Assembly: GCA_964441755.1 (NCBI GenBank)
Contig: CAYTVG010000007.1
Span: 1-64,000 of the forward strand
DNA: 64,000 nucleotides
Origin: JAUMBM01 sp964441755
GTDB lineage: Bacteria > Bacteroidota > Bacteroidia > Chitinophagales > Saprospiraceae
Direction: 5' to 3'
Part shown: positions 35,124-41,507 of the stretch, one piece after another
Position numbering within the stretch: the stretch's first letter is position 1
Layout: every line of letters begins with the position of its first letter
Translations under genes and position numbers: made by a program
The notes under the pieces: model-generated
What the model saw: only the letters and a program-made list of their open reading frames with translations
Database searches by the model: none
What the model was told of the DNA's origin: nothing

Positions 35124-35717
35124 CTAGCCTGCCTGAAAAACTACCCGCTCTCCGTCAAGAATCTTGATGAAGTTCTGGAAGACATTCAAGGAGTACTTTC
35201 TGAGCCTTGAGAAGAAAGATTGTATGCGTGCGTAATGCTGAGCGCCCTTGCAAGTTATAAAATGGGTAGCGACTTTTTGCTTGATTTTGAGGTGCCGGAT
35301 GTATCGCTCGACTACCTGAAGTGAGTCGTAGATACCTGCGTTAGTGTTCGCTACTGTACTCTCGTTCAAGGAGCAGCCCCACAGATCGCGCATCAGCGGT
35401 TCGATTTTCTGCAGCGGCAGCTTATAGTCGTTGTTCAAAAGAACGCTGAGTGCTTTGATTCTGAAGCCGTACTCATCAGGCTGACTCACTTTCTCCGGAA
35501 AAGCACCGTAGAGCGATTGGCCGCAATACGCAATCAAGGAAGGCTTATGACTGTTCTTGCTGTTTAATTTCAGGCGAGATTGTAAGGACGAATGTTCTTC
35601 CCGAAGCTTACCATTCTCCGGATGAAGGGTAACGATTTCATTTTCCAAATCGTCAATACGCTTCAGCAAAACTGAAACGAGCAACTTCAAATCCTTTATG
35701 TCGTTTGGCGATTCCAT
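35124..35717 (-). pseudogene. IS66-family transposase, internally deleted
   Basis: 197 aa remain of about 450-520. The N-terminus has the IS66 leucine-zipper region and LKLNSKNSHKPS; the middle YGFRIKALSVLLNND and WGCSLNESTVANTN fits the TnpC core. After KQKVATHF the frame jumps to the family C-terminus (KGAQHYARIQSFFSRLRKY), so the catalytic DDE region is missing. The frame is open, but the protein cannot transpose. Confidence 0.8.
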
Positions 35718-35828
35718 GCGACTAAGCTACAAAAAATTGTGTTACTTGCTACAAGTTTTAAAATATGGCTAAGCTTTTACTCCATACAGTATTAGCCGAC
35801 AGGCTAACCAAAATAGCCCTGGAGCGAC

Positions 35829-35902
35829 TGAGGTGGTCGGCAAAATTTGGACAATAACTTAAGAAAACTTAACAAGCTGTCCAAATTTTGCTGACCACCT
35901 CA
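35829..35902. repeat. 74-bp MITE-like element, copy 2
   Basis: Same arms and core as 11529-11602, with one base change in the core. It lies between the IS66 remnant and the HipBST module in non-coding DNA. Confidence 0.88.
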
Positions 35903-36083
35903 TACAGCACCTATCCAAAAGGCGGGGTTTCGTGCTTCGCAGACAAATTTAGTGGTAGCCGAAAGTTCAGTTCTCCGATTAAAGATTAGCGGTAAAAATC
36001 CCGCCCTTCGGGTAGCTGCAAAATGTTAGCGATCATGCTATTGGAACAGCCTTAGTTCGATAATTTGACGATACACGAACTTT

Positions 36084-36228
36084 AAATCACACTATAATAT
36101 GATTTTACCAATTTAGTCATGCATTTCGAAATACATAGCCACTTAAATCACACTATAATGTGATTTTAATTGCATATTTGAAAAACAATTCCTATCTTTG
36201 ACCCTAAAATCACATTACAATGCTAGTT
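36084..36228 (+). promoter_or_regulatory. hipBST promoter with palindromic operators
   Basis: Two near-identical operators: 36084-36105 (core AATCACACTATAATATGATT) and 36145-36166 (core AATCACACTATAATGTGATT, a perfect 8-bp-arm inverted repeat). A third, partial one, AAATCACATTACAATG (36207-36222), overlaps the hipB start codon at 36220. TTG at 36170-36172 and TATCTTTG at 36193-36200, 20 bp apart, match the Bacteroidota -33/-7 consensus and lie between operators 2 and 3. The layout predicts HipB autorepression. Confidence 0.75.
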
Positions 36229-36429
36229 AAGGCTCTTGGTGAAATCATAAGAAACAGGCGAAAGGAGTTGCGTGTAACTCAACCTCACTTAGCCGAACTG
36301 GCAAAAGTGAGCACAAACACCCTGTATAAATTAGAACGTGGGCAAGGCAATCCTTCGTTGGATGTTTTGAATAAATTAGCCGAAGTATTGGGAATGGAAC
36401 TAACCCTTGAAGTTAAAAAGAATCCTTGA
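36220..36429 (+). CDS. HipB-like XRE-family antitoxin/regulator
   Basis: 68-aa helix-turn-helix protein (IRNRRKELRVTQPHLAELA, then VSTNTLYKLERGQGNPSLD) with a short C-terminal tail. It is the DNA-binding component of a HipBST module and would bind the repeated palindromes immediately upstream. The hipS gene begins 5 bp after its stop. Shorter than E. coli K-12 HipB (88 aa). Confidence in the family is high; its antitoxic role is inferred. Confidence 0.88.
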   Translation: MLVKALGEIIRNRRKELRVTQPHLAELAKVSTNTLYKLERGQGNPSLDVLNKLAEVLGMELTLEVKKNP

Positions 36430-36433
36430 GTAA

Positions 36434-36763
36434 ATGAGAGCAATGGAAATATACCGCAACGGGATTTTAGCAGGAATATTGACAGAAGAAAATCGTCAGC
36501 GCTATGTTTTTAGGTATGATGACAACTATTTTAACGATACAAATAAACCAGGAATCAGTTTAACACTTCCAAAAACACAAAAAGAATACAGCAGCGAATT
36601 TTTATTTCCATTTTTTTTCAATATGTTAAGTGAAGGAGTCAACCGTAAATTGCAAAGCACACAATTGAGAATAGACGAAGAAGATAACTTCGGTTTGCTG
36701 GCAGCAACAGCACAATGTGATACAATTGGAGCAATAACCGTGAAACCAATAGTGGCGAGATGA
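36434..36763 (+). CDS. HipS-like protein (separate HipA N-terminal subdomain)
   Basis: 109 aa covering only the N-subdomain-1 of HipA: IYRNGILAGILTEE, YVFRYDDNYF, GISLTLPKT, FFFNMLSEGVNRKLQ. In classical HipA this domain is fused to the kinase; here it is a separate gene whose stop overlaps the kinase start (ATGA at 36760-36763). In the E. coli HipBST system the equivalent HipS protein is the antitoxin that inhibits HipT. Gene order, size and overlap all match that tripartite system. Confidence 0.87.
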   Translation: MRAMEIYRNGILAGILTEENRQRYVFRYDDNYFNDTNKPGISLTLPKTQKEYSSEFLFPFFFNMLSEGVNRKLQSTQLRIDEEDNFGLLAATAQCDTIGAITVKPIVAR

Positions 36764-37767
36764 ACTTAGATGAATTAAAATATTGTCCGGGAACATTAGC
36801 TGAGGGGTTTTCTACCTACAGCCCCAGCTGCTTGCGGCATTTGTTTAGTGGTAAAAAGGTAGATCATATTTTACCTTATGAACAGCCCCAGCAAAGCGAA
36901 GAAGTCGCGGAACAATTCATGGAAAATCGCAAGCGCATATCCATATCGGGTGTTCAGGAAAAATTGAGTTTTCTTTTGGAGAAAAATGTGTTGCGATTAA
37001 CAAAGGAAGGGGAACAGGGAACATATATACTCAAGCCGATACCAAGAGATTTGAAAAAGGTTGACCAGGTTCCTGCCAACGAACATTTGACTATGCAAAT
37101 AGCCAAACAAGTGTATGGACTGAATACGGCAGAAAATGCTATGATTTTTTTTAAAAACAGTTCACCTGCCTATATCACCAAACGATTTGACGTCAAAGAA
37201 AACGGAAGTAAATGGGGCAAGGAAGATTTTGCAACCCTGGCAGGAAAAACAAAAGACAATGCAGGTGCAAATTTCAAATATGAATACAGCTATGAGGAGG
37301 CAGGACAGTTAATAAAAAAATTTGTTCCGGCTTGGCGGATAGAAATAGAAAAGTATTTTTCGTTAGTTGTATTCAATTTTCTGTTTTCAAACGGAGATGC
37401 TCATTTGAAGAACTTTTCCTTGCTTGAATCATCTAGTGGAGATTATCTGTTAAGTCCTGCTTATGATTTAGTGAATACAACGCTGCATGTGGACGATACG
37501 GATTTTGCATTGGTTAAAGGACTGTTTGCAGATGATTATAAAAGTGAACAACATAAGAAAAGCGGGCATCCTTCCAAATGTGATTTCACAGAATTTGCCT
37601 TGAGAATTGGAGTTGTAGAAAGCCGGGTTGAGAAACTTTTAAAGCCGTTTTTAGAAAAGCAACTTTTTGTGGAAACATTGATCAGCCGTTCATTCTTAAC
37701 TGAGGCCAACAAAAGGGGGTACTTGCTAATGTATAACACAAAAAGAAACCATTTAATAGCTCAATGA
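36760..37767 (+). CDS. HipT-like serine/threonine kinase toxin
   Basis: 335-aa HipA-type kinase lacking the N-subdomain. Visible sites: SISGVQEKLS at 61-70, with two serines (61, 63) in the phosphate-loop position where HipT autophosphorylates; ATP Lys92 in YILKP; catalytic Asp213 in NGDAHLKN; metal Asp235 in SPAYDL. All kinase residues are present, so it is probably active. E. coli HipT is also about 335 aa and phosphorylates TrpS; the target here is unknown. Translationally coupled to hipS. The module is flanked by MITE and ISAs1 debris. Confidence 0.9.
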   Translation: MNLDELKYCPGTLAEGFSTYSPSCLRHLFSGKKVDHILPYEQPQQSEEVAEQFMENRKRISISGVQEKLSFLLEKNVLRLTKEGEQGTYILKPIPRDLKKVDQVPANEHLTMQIAKQVYGLNTAENAMIFFKNSSPAYITKRFDVKENGSKWGKEDFATLAGKTKDNAGANFKYEYSYEEAGQLIKKFVPAWRIEIEKYFSLVVFNFLFSNGDAHLKNFSLLESSSGDYLLSPAYDLVNTTLHVDDTDFALVKGLFADDYKSEQHKKSGHPSKCDFTEFALRIGVVESRVEKLLKPFLEKQLFVETLISRSFLTEANKRGYLLMYNTKRNHLIAQ

Positions 37768-37829
37768 GATTGAAGAATGAAGAGATTATAGAAGCACGAA
37801 CCGCTAACAGCACTGTTACAGCCCCCCAT

Positions 37830-38730
37830 CAGGGCAATCGCATTTAAATCTGCAGGACTTTCTCCCGATATTTGAGGTCCCAACCGGCTTTGAGTCTCCT
37901 GGTGGCCACGCCCCTTTTCAGCGACGTCTCCTGCTGTAAAAGATTCAGAGCAACCTTAGCAATGATGGCAAAATTCTGCGCGGAGTCACCGAGCCGTTTA
38001 CGCTGGTCGTCCTCGCGGAATTGCACGTCCAGGATCCGGTGCAGGCGATTTTCAATGTGCCAGTGCGTCGGATAGCCTGTGCGATGGCTTCACCCTGCGT
38101 GAGCGAGCTGATGAAGTAACGCACCTGCGTGCTTTGCTGCCCGTCAGTTTTGCGCGTACGGCTACTGGTCAGTCGTACAATGCTGTTGAGTGCTGGCCAG
38201 TTGGCTGCTTCGTCTACAAAACGCAGATCCTGAATGACCTCACACTTTCGCTGCTCTACGCGCCCGTGATCTGCATCCACTTTTTCTGCTGAGAAATCCA
38301 GCGGCATAGTATCAAAGGCATGTTTGACCTCCTCAAGCAGTGTTGGCTGATTTTCTTTGAGCGCCATGACGTAATCCGCCTGTTGATCAATGATTTGACC
38401 GGCAATCGCCTCTTGCGTACCCATCGCATCAATGCTTCGTCCATTCATCAGCTCCACACACTACAGCACTGATAACCAAAAAAAATAAGATCCGGCAGCG
38501 GGTGTATCATGTTGTCCCCGGCTCGCCTCGGATCCTGCAGTTCCTCAAAAATATCCAGTACGCTAATCTTTTCGGACATGTTTTTTTCTCAAATATAGAT
38601 CATGATGGCAGGTTTTGGATGGTGTTGACTGCAAAGATTCTCTGGGGTTTGAGATTTTTACTGTAGCTATCCGTAAAAATCTGCTGGTTAGCAGCATAAA
38701 AAATGTTAAAATTTAAATGCGATAGCCCTG
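37830..38730 (-). mobile_element. ISAs1-like element, defective
   Basis: Bounded by 20-bp inverted repeats: CAGGGCAATCGCATTTAAAT at 37830-37849 and its complement with one mismatch at 38711-38730. At 901 bp it is shorter than the roughly 1.2-1.3 kb of intact members. It contains the broken transposase gene at 37844-38579. Its right end is duplicated at 13823-13935 and its left coding end at 18588-18726. Confidence 0.85.
37844..38579 (-). pseudogene. ISAs1-family transposase pseudogene
   Basis: Start at 38579: MSEKISVLDIFEELQDPRR then HPLPDLIFFGYQCC, the ISAs1/H-repeat N-terminus. The middle part is deleted and the frame breaks near 38457, where ELMNGRSIDAMGTQEAIAGQ, DYVMALKENQP and ADHGRVEQRKC resume. 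A further frameshift around 38070 moves the C-terminus (REDDQRKRLGDSAQNFAIIAK, shown in part) into another frame ending at 37844. At least two lesions; not functional. Confidence 0.88.
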
Positions 38731-38750
38731 TTCTTTACGCTGATTTTTTG

Positions 38751-38807
38751 GATAAAATATAGATATTCCATATCTTCGTATAACCCTTTTTAGATAAAAT
38801 ACAGATA
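38751..38807 (+). promoter_or_regulatory. Direct-repeat operator candidate upstream of the Fic gene
   Basis: GATAAAATATAGATA at 38751-38765 and GATAAAATACAGATA at 38793-38807 are 15-bp direct repeats (one mismatch) 42 bp apart, i.e. four helical turns. A palindrome GATAT-TCC-ATATC lies at 38762-38774. The Fic gene starts at 38812 and encodes a C-terminal HTH, so autoregulation is plausible. Confidence 0.5.
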
Positions 38808-38811
38808 AGAT

Positions 38812-39894
38812 ATGGATAAATTTATTCAAAAACTCAATTTTGATTTTAGCACCAACCAAAAAATCTTGCAACTCATTAGCTACATCGACGGCTTCAAAGG
38901 GAAGTGGAACATTGCCGAAAAGCAGGAAAACCGTTATTTGAAAGAATTGCGAAAAATTGCCACCATCGAGAGTATCGGTTCTTCGACAAGGATTGAGGGA
39001 GCGACCCTTACCGACCAGGAAGTAAAGGAATTACTGAAAGACCTTAGAATTACAAAACTGAAAACCCGTGATGAACAGGAAGTCGTTGGCTATTATGAAG
39101 TTTTAGAAGTGATTTACGACAATTACTCCGACATCAAACTTTCGGAGAGCTACATCAAACAACTACACCAAATGTTGCTGAAATACAGCAGTAAAGATGA
39201 ACGACACAGAGGAACTTACAAATTTCTTTCTAACAAAGTTGTGGGAACTTATCCGACAGGTGAACAGCGGACGATTTTCGCCACCACAGAACCGGCATTG
39301 GTAGCAACAGAAATGCAGGAATTGGCTGAATGGACAAATAAGCAGTTAGAACAAAAGTCTATTCATCAACTCATTGTTGTTGGTAGTTTTATTTACGATT
39401 TTTTAAGCATACACCCTTTTCAAGACGGAAACGGCAGACTTTCCCGATTGCTGACAACGCTTTGTTTATTGCAGAATAATTATTCATTCATTCAGTATAT
39501 TTCATTTGAAAACCATATTGAGCAAAACAAAAAAGCCTATTACGAGGCTTTGATGAATGGACAAAAAAATCGGGGAACAGACAACGAGCGTATAGACTCG
39601 TGGTTGATTTTTTTCCTGGAAAGTTTGAAAACACTTACCGAAAAATTGGAGCAAAAATATGACGTTTTCAAATCCAAAGGCGGTTACCTGAATGACAGAC
39701 AAAAACAAGTCAAAGACTTTATTACCAACAACCAGCCTATTAAAATAAGCGATTTGGCGAAGCAATTTCCTGAAATCACCGTGAGCACTTTAAAAAAAGA
39801 TTTACAGTACTTACGCGATGAGCAGGTGCTGACAATGATTGGAAAAGGCAAAGGGAGCGTGTATATACTGACTGAAAAAGAGCAACCTAAATGA
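38812..39894 (+). CDS. Fic-domain protein with N-terminal inhibitory motif and C-terminal HTH
   Basis: Likely AMP-transferase acting on hydroxyl side chains of a target protein. FIC motif HPFQDGNGRLSR at 201-212 is complete (catalytic His201). The N-terminal helix carries the inhibitory motif S-T-R-I-E-G at 58-63, where Glu62 would block ATP gamma-phosphate, placing it among autoinhibited class II Fic proteins. The C-terminal part (about 295-355) contains a winged HTH (ISDLAKQFPEITVSTLKKDL). No separate antitoxin gene is adjacent. 360 aa is a normal size for this widespread bacterial group. Target unknown. Confidence 0.92.
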   Translation: MDKFIQKLNFDFSTNQKILQLISYIDGFKGKWNIAEKQENRYLKELRKIATIESIGSSTRIEGATLTDQEVKELLKDLRITKLKTRDEQEVVGYYEVLEVIYDNYSDIKLSESYIKQLHQMLLKYSSKDERHRGTYKFLSNKVVGTYPTGEQRTIFATTEPALVATEMQELAEWTNKQLEQKSIHQLIVVGSFIYDFLSIHPFQDGNGRLSRLLTTLCLLQNNYSFIQYISFENHIEQNKKAYYEALMNGQKNRGTDNERIDSWLIFFLESLKTLTEKLEQKYDVFKSKGGYLNDRQKQVKDFITNNQPIKISDLAKQFPEITVSTLKKDLQYLRDEQVLTMIGKGKGSVYILTEKEQPK

Positions 39895-39911
39895 CGACGG
39901 ACGAAAGAACT

Positions 39912-39998
39912 CCCCCCAAGACGATGAAGGACCAACCTGCCGGCTTGCTGGCGCGTTGCGCGGGATGTATTGGCGGTAGTATAAGCAGCCGGCGAGTT
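39912..39998. repeat. 87-bp repeat, copy 2
   Basis: Ungapped partner of 18332-18418. It begins 18 bp after the Fic stop codon and runs directly into a solitary MITE arm. Confidence 0.75.
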
Positions 39999-40022
39999 GA
40001 GGTGGTCGGCAAAATTTGGACA
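39998..40022. repeat. Solitary left arm of the 74-bp MITE-like element
   Basis: TGAGGTGGTCGGC through TTGGACA is identical to the left arm of the full copies. The expected right arm is missing; only AGTCCAAAT remains recognisable about 20 bp further on. Degraded or one-ended copy. Confidence 0.8.
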
Positions 40023-40193
40023 GCAATTTAAAAAGGCTCTAGTCCAAATGAAGTGGGTTTCGTAGATTTGCCACATGTAAGAACTACCCATATTTACAGC
40101 TGCCCTCGAACTTAAGTCACCTTGGTTTATCAAACGTGTTTAGTTTTGGGGGGGGAGCTCAACTTACGCCTTACGCCAGTGGTAGAAAGTAGA
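40023..40193. other. Intergenic stretch without a recognisable gene
   Basis: AT-rich spacer after the solitary MITE arm, containing a G8 run near 40147-40154. No supported coding frame, RNA or known element was found on either strand. Confidence 0.5.
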
Positions 40194-40291
40194 TGGATAA
40201 ATCCATGCTGCATAATCGCAACTTCTACCCCCTGGCTTTCTGCCTCTTTCAGAATGCTAAGCTTCTCTTAGCTGCGTCGCTTCTTTTCCAT
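40194..40291 (-). pseudogene. IS3-type OrfA N-terminal remnant, copy 1
   Basis: On the minus strand from ATG at 40291: MEKKRRS, an in-frame TAA, then EKLSILKEAESQGVEVAIMQ, the N-terminus of an IS3/IS911-like OrfA HTH protein. About 32 codons remain. The near-identical second copy is at 44394-44489, and the similarity extends upstream past the start codon. Confidence 0.55.
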
Positions 40292-40344
40292 AGGCAAGAT
40301 TACAATTTTAATACGGTGACCTTGTCTGGTTATTTAGGGGATCA

Positions 40345-40617
40345 GTACAGGTAGAAAGCAAACGAGACCGGTGTTTTCCGTAGTCCCGTAGGGACGCGAT
40401 GTGGGTAGACCCGTAGGGACGGAATGTGGGTAGAAAACAACAACCCCGGTATTTCCCGGAGTTACATACGATGAACGGTATATTTTCAAACCGTTGGAAT
40501 AATGGATGATGGAGAATCATACCCACATTTCGTCCCTACGGGACTCTGAAAAACACCGGGACCGTTGCTACCCATATCGCGCCCCTAACGGGGCTTCCAA
40601 TCTACCGAAAACAGCAC
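40345..40617. repeat. REP-like array 2 with a RAYT 3'-end remnant
   Basis: Alternating GTAGGGACGNNATGTGGGTAG units in both orientations. Embedded at 40461-40502 are 14 codons VTYDERYIFKPLE plus stop, identical to the 3' end of the Y1-transposase remnant at 44841-45005. The array leads into the 153-bp duplication at 40618. Confidence 0.8.
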
Positions 40618-40770
40618 CAATCGACCTTGTTACAGTACCTATATGTTAGCTTTTAACTGACTGACTGTTGAGGTGGGTCAGCATACTCCGAAATATGCAT
40701 ACGGCTAAAGGATACCGAAATATTCAAAATTTCGTCCGTATGATTTACTTCCACTTAGGGGGCTAGATCT
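40618..40770. repeat. Intergenic duplication, copy 2
   Basis: Partner of 552-705. Its right boundary GGCTAGATCT is the point where the truncated frame at 40772 begins, so this copy probably marks the recombination junction that removed the 5' end of that gene. Confidence 0.85.
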
Positions 40771-40771
40771 G

Positions 40772-40960
40772 CTATATCAACAAGACCATCGGTATCGCGC
40801 TATTTATGAAGACATGACCAACTTGGGGCAGTTGCAGCGTATTTACAAGATGATAGATGAGGAATTCAGCCGTTTATTCAGCAAGACAAGAATTTTTTTG
40901 ATAAAATCATGTTTAAAGCGTCGTTTTGAACGTTTGAACCAAATCATAACCGAGTGCTAA
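40772..40960 (+). pseudogene. 5'-truncated gene of unknown family
   Basis: Open frame of 62 codons without a start: DMTNLGQLQRIYKMIDEEF then SRLFSKTRIFLIKSCLKRRF and a stop at 40958-40960. Highly helical, basic C-terminus. I do not recognise the family. The upstream part is cut off at the repeat junction at 40770. The next gene starts 2 bp after its stop, so the two were an operon; in HipA-type operons such partners are regulators or kinases, but that is speculation. Confidence 0.5.
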
Positions 40961-40962
40961 CT

Positions 40963-41355
40963 ATGCTAAAGGAGCTCAAAAAAAAATTATGGAAATCTGA
41001 AGGTCAAAAAGCAATGTCTACCCCCGAGGACGTAGAGGTTATCTTTCAGCTCACCTATCGGAAACTGGAAGTCGGTATCCTGAGTCTCAAAGCGGGTAAA
41101 TGGACTTTTCAATATGCAGAAGCCTTCAAGGCACAGGATAAAATCAAGCCCCTAACTGATTTCCCTGACTTAAACAAGGTCTACATCTCCAGAGAGCTTT
41201 ATCCCTTTTTCCTGTCACGCATACCTGGTGCAGGGCAAACACGTTTTCAGGAAACCATCAAGAGAGAGCACGTCAACCCAAACAATCTTGTAGAATTGCT
41301 GAAGCGTTTTGGGCAGCAGACTATATCCAATTCGTTTGTGTTACAGACTATTTAA
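40963..41355 (+). CDS. Solitary HipA N-terminal-domain-like protein
   Basis: 130 aa starting at ATG 40963 (an in-frame GTG lies at 40954, overlapping the preceding frame). The core reads RKLEVGILSLKAGKWTFQY, then KPLTDFPDL and ELYPFFLSRIP, matching the HipA N-subdomain-1 layout (G.L....G...F.Y ... PL..FP ... FF...P). No kinase gene follows; a MITE element begins 10 bp after its stop. It could be an orphan HipS-like antitoxin or the survivor of a deleted module. Confidence 0.65.
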   Translation: MLKELKKKLWKSEGQKAMSTPEDVEVIFQLTYRKLEVGILSLKAGKWTFQYAEAFKAQDKIKPLTDFPDLNKVYISRELYPFFLSRIPGAGQTRFQETIKREHVNPNNLVELLKRFGQQTISNSFVLQTI

Positions 41356-41365
41356 ATCTTATACA

Positions 41366-41439
41366 TGAGGCGGTCGGCAAAATTTGGACAGCACCCTAAG
41401 AAAACTTAACAAGCTGTCCAAATTTTGCTGACCACCTCA
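41366..41439. repeat. 74-bp MITE-like element, copy 3
   Basis: Left arm 41366-41390 (one change, TGAGGCGGTC), right arm 41415-41439 identical to copies 1 and 2. The core differs by a few bases. It lies between the HipA-N-like gene and the end of the caspase-FGE gene. Confidence 0.88.
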
Positions 41440-41507
41440 GTTTGCTTCGCTTTGACCCCTGCCGGGGCTTTTTGGCGAAAAAGGTGAGAAGGCAAAAAGG
41501 ATAAAAA

